Source: Fuerstiella sp. (lineage in GTDB: Bacteria; Planctomycetota; Planctomycetia; Planctomycetales; Planctomycetaceae). From it: a DNA stretch of 64,000 nt. The DNA is taken from positions 1 to 64,000 of the forward strand of contig JALHMY010000024.1 in assembly GCA_022843805.1 (NCBI GenBank), read 5' to 3'. Under the pieces are notes generated by a model. The model was not told the DNA's origin. It ran no database searches and worked only from the letters and a program-made list of their open reading frames with translations. Positions within the stretch are counted from its first letter, which is position 1, and every line of letters starts with the position of its first letter. Of the stretch, positions 25,596-32,420 are shown piece after piece. Both the position numbers and the translations under genes were made by a program.

Positions 25596-26501
25596 ATGCT
25601 TGAAAACCTGCCACTGCATTCTGTTCGCCATAAGGCCATGACGATCGAGGGCTATTCGCGAGCAGCCGTCCAGAGTTACTGGCGAATACCTGAACTGAAG
25701 ATCGGCTTTGAGCTGGGAGGCAGCCCCTGGTCGTTTATGGGCACTCCCACATTCTTTGTTTCGCACGCTCATCTGGATCATCTTGCTGCGCTGCCCGTGT
25801 ATGTTGCTCGTCGCCGCATGATGAAGATGGAGCCGCCCACAATTTATCTTCCGGAAGAGGTGGTGGATCCGGTATGGCAGATGCTGAAGGCGTGGCAGCG
25901 ACTGGACCGCGGTCAGATGAACTGCCAGCTCATCGGGGTGAAGCATGGTGATATGCTGACTCTGACGCGTGAACACAAAGTGGCCATCTTTCGAACAAAG
26001 CACACGGTTCCATCTGTCGGTTACATCATTTATGACTGCCGAAAGAAACTGAAGTCCGAGTACTTTGGGCTGACCGGCGATCAGATTCGTGATCTGCGAA
26101 TGGGAGGCACGGAGGTCACCAGGGAAACTCTGACGCCGCTGATCTCCTTTACCGGCGATACTTCTCCGGCCGGGCTGGATTCTCACCCCGATGTTTATAC
26201 ATCTCAGGTGCTGATCACTGAGATGACGTTTTTTCGTCCCGACCATCGTAAAGAAAAGATTCACAAGTTTGGTCACATGCACCTGGACGACATCCTGGAG
26301 CGAGCTGACCGATTTCAGAATGAGCTCATCATTCTGTCACATCTGAGTACTCGTACAGCCGAATTTGAGGCCCGTCGTCGGCTCGACCGCAGCCTTCCGC
26401 CCGGCCTGCGCGAGCGAGTCGTGCTGTGGGAAAGCAGCATCCTGAATCCGGATCCTGAAGGGAGTGCACCGACACTCGCGGACGACGAACTGCCGGTTTA
26501 A
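25596..26501 (+). CDS. MBL-fold metallo-hydrolase (RNase Z-like)
   Basis: A 301-residue metallo-beta-lactamase-fold protein. [24 protein letters not shown] carries the HxHxDH zinc motif near residue 60. [16 protein letters not shown] corresponds to the second His region, [12 protein letters not shown] to the bridging Asp, and [10 protein letters not shown] to the C-terminal His. The overall pattern resembles RNase Z/ElaC-related proteins of cyanobacteria and planctomycetes, but the exosite arm typical of RNase Z is not obvious, so tRNA 3' processing is only possible. The track uses TTG 25590; ATG 25596 or ATG 25638 ([11 protein letters not shown]) are alternatives, none with a good ribosome-binding site. 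The GNAT gene follows 32 bp downstream. Confidence 0.83.
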   Translation: MLENLPLHSVRHKAMTIEGYSRAAVQSYWRIPELKIGFELGGSPWSFMGTPTFFVSHAHLDHLAALPVYVARRRMMKMEPPTIYLPEEVVDPVWQMLKAWQRLDRGQMNCQLIGVKHGDMLTLTREHKVAIFRTKHTVPSVGYIIYDCRKKLKSEYFGLTGDQIRDLRMGGTEVTRETLTPLISFTGDTSPAGLDSHPDVYTSQVLITEMTFFRPDHRKEKIHKFGHMHLDDILERADRFQNELIILSHLSTRTAEFEARRRLDRSLPPGLRERVVLWESSILNPDPEGSAPTLADDELPV

Positions 26502-26533
26502 ACTCTACGCAACACTCGTATGGTAGTTGAGCC

Positions 26534-27004
26534 ATGAAACACGATGTGGAAATTCGGGTTCTCGGCAGCAATGATGCTGCGCTGATGCGTGAAATGCTGT
26601 CAATGTTCGGAGCCGCCTTTGAGGATTTCGCAACCTATACCGGTAACCAGCCTGATGACACATATCTGACCGGACTACTGTCCGGCCGGAACTTCATCGC
26701 GATCGTGGCATTACGTGAAGGCCAGGTGATTGGAGGCCTCACTGCGTATGTGCTGAGCAAGTTCGAACAGATGCGATCGGAGGTCTACATCTACGATCTC
26801 GCAGTCGAAGAAGATTTTCGGCGGCAAGGCATCGCAACTGCGCTGATCCGGGAAGTTCAAAAGGAGGCCCGGACGCGAGGCGCCAGGCTCGTCTTCGTTC
26901 AGGCGGATTGCGAAGACGAGCATGCCGTCGCACTGTACTCGACTCTGGGAACCGGAAAACAGGTTCTGCACTTTGAAATCAGGCAGCCCGACGGGGCTGC
27001 CTGA
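26534..27004 (+). CDS. GNAT acetyltransferase of the AAC(3)-I aminoglycoside acetyltransferase family
   Basis: A 156-residue GNAT protein with strong textual similarity to AAC(3)-I enzymes. Shared features as I recall them: a FGxxFxDxATYxxxQPDxxYL N-terminal block, a YVLxKFEQxRSExYIYDLAV core, the acetyl-CoA loop RRQGIATALI (residues about 97-106), and VQADxxDxxAVALYxxLG. All are present here (ATYTGNQPDDTYL, KFEQMRSEVYIYDLAVEEDF, FVQADCEDEHAVALYSTLG). Length equals the family's. It would acetylate the 3-amino group of 2-deoxystreptamine aminoglycosides if the activity is conserved; a housekeeping amine substrate is the alternative. No integron, transposase or att site is near, so it looks chromosomal. 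Probably co-transcribed with the MBL gene. Confidence 0.85.
   Translation: MKHDVEIRVLGSNDAALMREMLSMFGAAFEDFATYTGNQPDDTYLTGLLSGRNFIAIVALREGQVIGGLTAYVLSKFEQMRSEVYIYDLAVEEDFRRQGIATALIREVQKEARTRGARLVFVQADCEDEHAVALYSTLGTGKQVLHFEIRQPDGAA
26979..27004. terminator. Perfect hairpin overlapping the GNAT stop codon
   Basis: TCAGGCAGCCC-gacg-GGGCTGCCTGA is an 11-bp perfect stem that includes the last eight codons and the TGA. No T run follows, so it may be a weak terminator or an mRNA 3'-end stabiliser. It lies between the convergent GNAT and PEP-CTERM genes. Confidence 0.55.
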
Positions 27005-27068
27005 CGAATATTGGTTCGGAAGTCAGTATTCGGGGTGCACGCGCGATGGGCAAAGACGCTGCATTCTG

Positions 27069-27845
27069 TTACCCGGCGGCAGGAACTCCTTTGGGGTTTT
27101 TACCACGACCTTGTCGACGAAGTACGAATCCCACAGCGACCATCAGCGCGAGGATGCCGAACGTCCCGGGTTCCGGAACTGCTGCGGTACTTCCTGACAC
27201 CGTCATGTTGTCAAAACGCCAGGTGCCTGCTGTGCCGTAGTCCCCAGTTCCAGTCCCCCCTCCTGATGTAAATGATGCCTGAGCGTTGGCACGCATATAA
27301 GCCGTATTGGCCGCAAAGTCACCAAGGGGACTGTTCTGATCAAACGCCTGAGGTGAAAAGATGGAAACAATGCGAAAGCCGAAATCAGCGTTATTGGACG
27401 CACCGGTGACACTGCTGAAATCCACATTAAACGAATAGAATGTATCGTGCGGTGATAAACCCCCGGCATTGTTCCAGAACCCGGTTACCCAGTTTCCACC
27501 ACCATCCAGGGTATAATCGACCTGTGCCCAGCGGGACGATGTTCCACTGGCCCTATGGTCGAAGCTGACGGAAATTGACTCAAACCCGATCGTACTCGCC
27601 TGGAACTGCACGCCACGCTGTCCGGACTCCGTGGACTGACTGGCATATGTGGACGTGTTCCAGCCCCTGCCACCACCATTGCCATTGGCGAAAGTTGATG
27701 AAGTGCCGCCAATCAGACTTGCGATTCCCGTACCAGTCGAAGGCGATGAGGTGTCCCCTTCAAAGGTCCACTGAGTGATAATGTCGGCCATCGCCAGATC
27801 AGCCGAGGCAAGGAGTAACAGCCACGCGAGTAATACCTGTTTCAT
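27069..27845 (-). CDS. PEP-CTERM sorting domain-containing secreted protein
   Basis: ATG 27845 (MKQVLLAWLLLLASADLAMA) gives 258 residues with a clean signal peptide; the track start at 27977 adds an unlikely leader. The mature part is Gly/Ser/Thr-rich and beta-strand-rich (GFESISVSFDHRASGTSSRWAQVDYTLDGGG), like other planctomycete PEP-CTERM surface proteins. The C-terminus is a typical tripartite sorting signal: VPEPGTFGILALMVAVGFVLRRQ (VPEP, hydrophobic helix, Arg cluster), recognised by exosortase. A basic tail RGKNPKGVPAAG follows. No exosortase gene is in the window. It converges on the GNAT gene with a 64-bp gap. Confidence 0.9.
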   Translation of the reverse strand: MKQVLLAWLLLLASADLAMADIITQWTFEGDTSSPSTGTGIASLIGGTSSTFANGNGGGRGWNTSTYASQSTESGQRGVQFQASTIGFESISVSFDHRASGTSSRWAQVDYTLDGGGNWVTGFWNNAGGLSPHDTFYSFNVDFSSVTGASNNADFGFRIVSIFSPQAFDQNSPLGDFAANTAYMRANAQASFTSGGGTGTGDYGTAGTWRFDNMTVSGSTAAVPEPGTFGILALMVAVGFVLRRQGRGKNPKGVPAAG

Positions 27846-28199
27846 TACTTCTGGTCTCTCTGCAAAATGCTGGCAAACGGCGCCGGATGTCGGGGTCGGA
27901 ATTACGCCGTTAACCAATTCGGACTGCCGCAAACTCCAGACAGGAAAGTCAGCAGATCTGCAACCGCTGATTGCCACAGGGCAGTCACAGCAAAATCACG
28001 CCACTTCCCCAAAGCTACCTATCAACCCAATCCAGCCATACACCGCAGGCATCTCATTCATTGAAAATTAACGAAAACGTCTTCGAGGTGAACTGCGGAA
28101 TCAAAGTGATTCGAACTGCATCAACACGGTTTCGATTTCGGATGAGGATAGGAGAACTGACTTTCGCCCGGGGACCGTTGGAGGTTAATTGGACGGATC

Positions 28200-28412
28200 G
28201 CACGAGTACGAGCAGGACCACTCCATGACGCAACCAATCGGCAGCTGTCGCAAACCCTCAAACTGTCCCAATTCGATTTTTCGTACTCGTACTCAGGGCA
28301 ACGGTACTCGTACTCGATTGAGTGCTGGAGAACGAACCGATTTTCAGCTGTCGACGATTGAATGATTAATGCAGGGTTCGTTCGAGCACGAGCACGAGCG
28401 GGGCTTCGCGAT
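28200..28412. repeat. Hexamer (TACGAG-type) microsatellite element with conserved flanks, copy 1
   Basis: Contains CACGAGTACGAGCAGG, then CCCAATTCGATTTTTCGT followed by CGTACTCGTACTC, later GGTACTCGTACTCG. It ends with an ACCGATTTTCAGCTGT...GGGTTCGTTCG flank leading into GAGCACGAGCACGAGCG. The first flank recurs at 29361 and the second at 35585. It occupies the 676-bp gap between the PEP-CTERM gene and the secretin-like gene; nothing else was seen in that gap. Confidence 0.8.
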
Positions 28413-28522
28413 GGCACAAGCATTCGGAGTCTGTGGCAAATACCGGACGTTCCCCGTACAATTCATTCAGGTCTGCCTCGCCCCGAAAGAAGTCTCTTTA
28501 TCCAAAAGAACCGGAGACAAGC

Positions 28523-29110
28523 ATGCGACTTTCGATACTGCTGTTTCTTGCTTCAATCGTCATTAGCAGTGCCAGCTTCTCCCAGGAAGTTCAGGACACT
28601 CAGGACGTCTCAAAGAAAAGTGGCGAACTGCTAAATGTCCGGGTTGTTCAATTGACCGAATTTCGAATGAAGAAGGCATCGGATGTGCATCTCTCGTCCA
28701 GCGAGATCGTCAAATCGTTTGAGGAAATGAAGGCCGACGGAGACATCGAAGTTATTGAGACAATTCGACTTTCAGCATTGCCGGGCCATGAGAGCATGAT
28801 GCAGATTGGGAAAACGGCGACAGTGGTTGTGGGCGTTGCAAATGCACCCGGTCGCGGCCAGGTTCGCCAGAGGCAACAGCAAATCATTGGGACAATGGTG
28901 CGGTTGACGGCGGAGCCGATCGACGGAAAGGTTCTGCTGAAACTGTCATACGAAGCATCTCGCTTTGAAGGCGAAGGCTCGGATGATGTCCCACCGGACA
29001 TGAAGACCTTTCAGGTCAACACCACACTGGTTTTGGATCCATCACAAACGGTTCTTGTGGGCGGAACAAGTGCTGAATCGTCAACGTTCCTGGCCGTGGC
29101 TGTGAAATAA
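28523..29110 (+). CDS. Secreted protein with possible secretin-type beta-domain
   Basis: ATG 28523 (MRLSILLFLASIVISSASFS) with GGAG 7 nt upstream gives 195 residues and a signal peptide; the track start at 28433 is rejected. The mature protein pattern (VIETIRLSALPGHESMMQIG, GTMVRLTAEPIDGKVLLKL, TTLVLDPSQTVLVGGTSAES) resembles the C-terminal secretin beta-domain. In that domain a variable strand region ends in a ...V..G..VVIGG motif. It is far shorter than a full secretin and has no N-domains, so it cannot be a pore by itself. Function unknown; periplasmic or outer-membrane location inferred. Repeat-rich DNA lies on both sides. Confidence 0.65.
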   Translation: MRLSILLFLASIVISSASFSQEVQDTQDVSKKSGELLNVRVVQLTEFRMKKASDVHLSSSEIVKSFEEMKADGDIEVIETIRLSALPGHESMMQIGKTATVVVGVANAPGRGQVRQRQQQIIGTMVRLTAEPIDGKVLLKLSYEASRFEGEGSDDVPPDMKTFQVNTTLVLDPSQTVLVGGTSAESSTFLAVAVK

Positions 29111-29360
29111 ATTCGAGCACCCTGGTTGGTATCGTGGCGAAGTACATTCTCGCCGTGTTGCTCGCAGCAGCCGACGTCCGAAAACTCAATGGTGGTATGA
29201 CGATGTGCCAGATGGCGAAACTCCCTGGGTACTCTCCATTGGAAATTCGCGCGGGCGACTTTATGGAGGTATGGATCAGGAATTGTGGTCATGGAATGGC
29301 ACGCGTGCCAAAATTCATCAGGAAAGAAAACTGCTACATTTCCTGATGGATAACAATCGC
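29111..29360. other. Non-coding stretch after the secretin-like gene
   Basis: About 250 bases with short ORFs only (29134..29346 and 29205..29507, neither convincing). Nothing recognised. Confidence 0.4.
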
Positions 29361-29426
29361 AACTCCCAATTCGCTTTTTCGTCTTTCGTGCTCCTGCTCC
29401 TGCTCCTGCTCCTGCTACTGCTCGAA
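29361..29426. repeat. Hexamer microsatellite element, copy 2
   Basis: AACTCCCAATTCGCTTTTTCGT flank (compare the flank at 28261) followed by GTGCTCCTGCTCCTGCTCC, a CTGCTC hexamer run of five units. The microsatellite sequence has diverged but the flank is conserved. Confidence 0.8.
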
Positions 29427-29574
29427 AGAAACTCGACCAGCGTAACGCTCGTTGATTGCCAAATACATCGGTCAAAGATTGCTTTCCACGAAGCCCGTGA
29501 CGTATAGCCAAAAGCCCATGTAAAGCATTGTGTGGCTGCTTGCCGATCACTTTCGGGGTCGCTGGAATGATGCG

Positions 29575-29648
29575 ACCACAGATGACACAGATTTTCACAG
29601 ATTACTGGGGTAACCGCATTATTGTTTTATCTGTGCCTATCTGTGTTC
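29575..29648. repeat. ACACAGATTTTCACAGAT dispersed repeat, copy 1 (right end truncated)
   Basis: ACCACAGATGACACAG, then ATTTTCACAGATTACTGGGG, then TTTTATCTGTGCCTATCTG. The inverted-repeat halves pair (CACAGAT versus ATCTGTG). The complete copy is at 35148-35229. Artefact ORFs read QITQIFTD and SVPICV. Confidence 0.88.
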
Positions 29649-29974
29649 AAGTAAGCCGCCGTCTCGGCGGGGGTTACTGTGAGCGAATTCTGAAGGGAAA
29701 GTCTGCCGTTTGCTATAGCGAACCGTTTTTCTGACTGTTGTTGCAGTGTCAATGCGGCGCTCTGCTCTTCAGATCTCTCGTCAGAGCAACCCTCTCATGG
29801 ATCGCAGTCAACATTCGCCGGATCACAACGATCACAGTGACCACAGCCACAGCAAGCCCAGCGTGGCTCGTCATTCGAAGACAGGCCGGAACATCGAGCC
29901 GACTCGCGCGGCTCCTGACACGCCGCGAGGACACACGCATTCGCCGTACTTCAACGGTCCGCTCTAATCCCGTC

Positions 29975-30115
29975 ACCCAGCCCCCACGAGCTCGCCTCGT
30001 GGGCTCGCCGGGCCTTTGCGCCAGGACCGAGCCTGCGGAACAAGGACGTTCGAACGCACTCCGCCTGGCGCATAGGCGAGGTAAACCCACGAGGCAAGCT
30101 CGTGGGCGTCTGGCT
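29975..30115. repeat. Foldback element of about 130 bp (CCCACGAG family)
   Basis: Outer arms CCCACGAGCTCGCCTCGTGGG (29983-30003) and CCCACGAGGCAAGCTCGTGGG (30086-30106). Inner arms are GCCTTTGCGCCAGG and CCTGGCGCATAGGC. Together they make one long imperfect hairpin with a loop of about 40 nt. It abuts the 5' end of the MauE-like ORF. Confidence 0.88.
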
Positions 30116-30126
30116 GTTTCGAGGCT

Positions 30127-30483
30127 GTGGCTCCACAGTCCGAACGTGTTCAGAGCCGGATTCGCTGCAAATATTGCGGAGGGTTCAACGGACCTCAGAT
30201 CCTGGCCGGTGATGGCCTGCTGAGTTCGCGTTCGGTGTTGCTTGCCGTCCTCGTCCTTGAAGCCGCGATGGCGATTTATGTGCTCATCGGGAATCCGTTT
30301 CGAGCATGGTGGCTTACGCTCGGCATGTTCACGGCGTTTGCTTTGTCGGCTGGCTACGCACTGGCGACCGGGCAGGATTGCAACTGCATTTCCAATCACG
30401 TCGGGCCGCGTTTCATGTTGCCTCTGGATCTGGCCGTTGTGGCGTTTGCCATTTGGCTGCGACCGGTGGCTGGATGGTGCTGA
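30127..30483 (+). pseudogene. MauE/DoxX-like membrane protein, N-terminus apparently lost
   Basis: A 118-codon ORF. Three hydrophobic helices are visible (SVLLAVLVLEAAMAIYVLIG, WWLTLGMFTAFALSAGYALATG, MLPLDLAVVAFAIWLRPVA) with a GQDCNC motif after helix 2, the arrangement of MauE-family redox-associated membrane proteins (usually four helices and CxCFG). The first helix of that family is missing. The ORF begins with non-hydrophobic text (MAPQSERVQSRIRCKYC) only 12 bp after the foldback repeat at 29975-30115, as if the repeat displaced the 5' end. It overlaps the thioredoxin-like gene by 10 bp, so the pair was or is translationally coupled. An intact short gene starting further in is possible. 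Confidence 0.6.
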
Positions 30484-30890
30484 TCGTTCGCTCGGACTGC
30501 GATCACTGCGACAAATTGGTCAGGAATTATTTTGCCGATCCGGCATGGCATCGTCCGGGGGAACGGACGGCAGTGTTCGTCGCGGGTGAAGACCGCTGGC
30601 CTTTCGAACTGGATGGAATCTCCCTGGAACCGGATGGCCGAACTGTTGTTCGTTGGGAAGAAGAGCCGTTTGTGGCAAGCCCGCTCGTGTGTTTGATAGA
30701 GGATGGGATTGTCGTAGATGCGGCCGACGGCACCGGGACAGATGAATTCATGTCGCAGCTGCATGTGTCGGCTGTAAATGCTCTGAAAAGTATAGACGAA
30801 AACAGTTCCTCAATTCCGCAGTCAGAGTATCTGTCAGCCGACTGCGACGTTATGATCGAAGAGGGATTCAACATGGAATGCCAGTTGTGA
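30474..30890 (+). CDS. Small thioredoxin-like protein with CxxC, coupled to the MauE-like ORF
   Basis: The track ORF starts at 30306, but ATG 30474 (MVLIVRSDCDHCDKLVRNYF) gives a 138-residue protein whose first strand leads to the redox motif CDHC (Cys9, Cys12), as in thioredoxin or glutaredoxin folds. PLVCLIEDGIVVDAADG resembles the cis-Pro/beta4 region. The tail SADCDVMIEEGFNMECQL adds two further cysteines and is unusual. It overlaps the MauE-like ORF by 10 bp. MauE proteins form disulfide-handling pairs with thioredoxin-like partners in methylamine-utilisation and other systems, which supports the pairing. No signal peptide, so the domain should be cytoplasmic. A hairpin follows the gene. 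Confidence 0.68.
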   Translation: MVLIVRSDCDHCDKLVRNYFADPAWHRPGERTAVFVAGEDRWPFELDGISLEPDGRTVVRWEEEPFVASPLVCLIEDGIVVDAADGTGTDEFMSQLHVSAVNALKSIDENSSSIPQSEYLSADCDVMIEEGFNMECQL

Positions 30891-30923
30891 ATGCAATTCG
30901 TTTGTTTCCTGGGTTCAAGGCGA

Positions 30924-30966
30924 TGGTCCATCCTTTCAAGTTGCACAGGAAGGATGGACCACTTTT
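30924..30966 (+). terminator. Hairpin terminator candidate
   Basis: TGGTCCATCCTT (30924-30935) and AAGGATGGACCA (30950-30961) form a 12-bp perfect stem followed by CTTTTG. It lies between the thioredoxin-like gene and the 382-residue gene. The T run is short, so attenuation rather than full termination is possible. Confidence 0.65.
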
Positions 30967-30980
30967 GACGAGAGGTCATT

Positions 30981-32129
30981 ATGATTCAGCTCAGAACAGC
31001 GTTTCTTCTCGGTCTTGTTGTTCAACAGGCTTTATTGGCAGGTGAGGATCCCGCGGTCGACATTGAGACGGTGTCAATTGATGAGTTCCGGTCGATGGAT
31101 TTCGAGCACCAGACAGCGACGCTTCGGGCCGCGTTTGAACGGCGGCTTGAGCACGGCAGGAATATTTCTTACGAATCTACGATGCGCCTTAGAAACCACG
31201 AGCGGGATGGCGAATCCATAGGAGAAGTCGTCTGGGAGGGATTTCGCTATGATCACAGGCATTGGAAGCTGGGTGATTCCTACCGCATGGACACAGATCA
31301 ATACGGGCCAACCTTTCCCAAAGATCCTTTACAGTTCGTGCAGTCGGGTTTCGATTCCGGAGAAGGCGTGGGGCGGATGCGCGTACAGGGAAACGGCTCC
31401 GAAAAGATATATGGTCGCATCGATACCCGTCATGACAGAATCATCGTTGACAACCGCTATTCATACTGGCTCGACGGCGAAGATGTTACCGCTGCGGATT
31501 TTCTGATTCCGTATTTGGTGAAACATTCCGACAAGTACACGATTGGATTTGCCAAGGAAGAGCCACTGATTGAATTGACAGTGCCATGGATGCCGTTTCA
31601 CAGCCGGGACAAAGCACTTGGAGTTCGTCACTTCTGGTTAGATCCGACAAAGGGATTTTTACCGGTTAAAGGGGAGGCCCGGTGGGATGATGGACCGGAG
31701 TCGTGGCGAACCGAAAGATTTACTGTTGAAGCGTCGAGACTAGTCGGCGATGTGTGGATGCCCACAAACTTAAAAGAGTTCATCGGTTCCTCAAGCAGTA
31801 TGGTCGGCGGGCGGGCGGGTGTAATTAACGTCTGGGAGACGACCATTCTCAAGATCGAGCACGGCAAGGTAACCGCTAAGGATCTAATCGTGGATTTTCC
31901 CGCAGGAACAGAGGTTGTCGATGCCATAGAAGGCGTGACGTACATTCTCGGTAAAGACGGGAATCCGGTCGGAAAACGGGAGTCGCTAATGGTCGGGGCA
32001 ACAAGGACACGTCCCGAGTTGAGCGAGAACGATAAAAAGGGCTGGCCATGGCTGATCGTTCTCAACATCGTTTTGCTCGCTGTCGCAGCGCTGTACTACT
32101 TCATACGTCGAAAGAAGGCGGCAGGCTGA
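30981..32129 (+). CDS. Secreted protein with C-terminal membrane anchor, function unknown
   Basis: 382 residues: a signal peptide (MIQLRTAFLLGLVVQQALLAG), a large extracytoplasmic domain, and a single C-terminal helix WPWLIVLNIVLLAVAALYYF followed by RRKKAAG, so the bulk faces the periplasm with a short cytoplasmic basic tail. The domain text (ATLRAAFERRLEHGRNISYEST, VRHFWLDPTKGFLPVKGEARWDDG, FTVEASRLVGDVWMPTNLKEF) has the anti-parallel-strand look of LolA/LppX-type lipoprotein carriers found in many planctomycete secreted proteins; this is weak. AGAGG is 5 nt before the ATG. It follows the MauE/thioredoxin-like pair at 90 bp, separated by a hairpin. Confidence 0.75.
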   Translation: MIQLRTAFLLGLVVQQALLAGEDPAVDIETVSIDEFRSMDFEHQTATLRAAFERRLEHGRNISYESTMRLRNHERDGESIGEVVWEGFRYDHRHWKLGDSYRMDTDQYGPTFPKDPLQFVQSGFDSGEGVGRMRVQGNGSEKIYGRIDTRHDRIIVDNRYSYWLDGEDVTAADFLIPYLVKHSDKYTIGFAKEEPLIELTVPWMPFHSRDKALGVRHFWLDPTKGFLPVKGEARWDDGPESWRTERFTVEASRLVGDVWMPTNLKEFIGSSSSMVGGRAGVINVWETTILKIEHGKVTAKDLIVDFPAGTEVVDAIEGVTYILGKDGNPVGKRESLMVGATRTRPELSENDKKGWPWLIVLNIVLLAVAALYYFIRRKKAAG

Positions 32130-32184
32130 GTTGTCTTCCACAGTTGCTCAATCCGCCGTTAGAGTCTGACTCTGTTTCATAATC

Positions 32185-32245
32185 GCACGATGCGAGAATC
32201 ATCGTGCCCCGCCACTCCGTGGCGGGAATCACGCCACGGAGTGGC
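32185..32245. repeat. Cluster of perfect short inverted repeats
   Basis: GCACGAT-n9-ATCGTGC (32185-32207), then GCCACTCCGTGGC (32211-32223) and its reverse complement GCCACGGAGTGGC (32233-32245). The latter two are each self-complementary and also pair with each other. They sit in the 290-bp gap before the glycosyltransferase gene. Confidence 0.85.
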
Positions 32246-32420
32246 GAGGACTACTGATTGCGGCTTCGCCGCGATCAGACGGTATTGCCTGCCATTCACA
32301 ACAGGATATTGATAAGCCCGGAGCGAGTGCACCCGGCGGCGGCCGGTCTGGCCGTGGGGTTTTGAATGATTCAGACAGCCGACGGAAGTGCAGTGCGGTT
32401 TTTTCTTTTGGCGATGCATC

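Noticed and set aside
25155-26282. 375-residue minus-strand ORF
   Set aside because: It runs antisense to the MBL gene and through the tandem repeat array. Its C-terminal half is repeat-derived LGRSLALPVKTI text.
29746-30399. Small ORFs 29746..29967 and 29749..30399
   Set aside because: They overlap the foldback element, have low-complexity His/Ser/Arg text and no ribosome-binding site or known domain.
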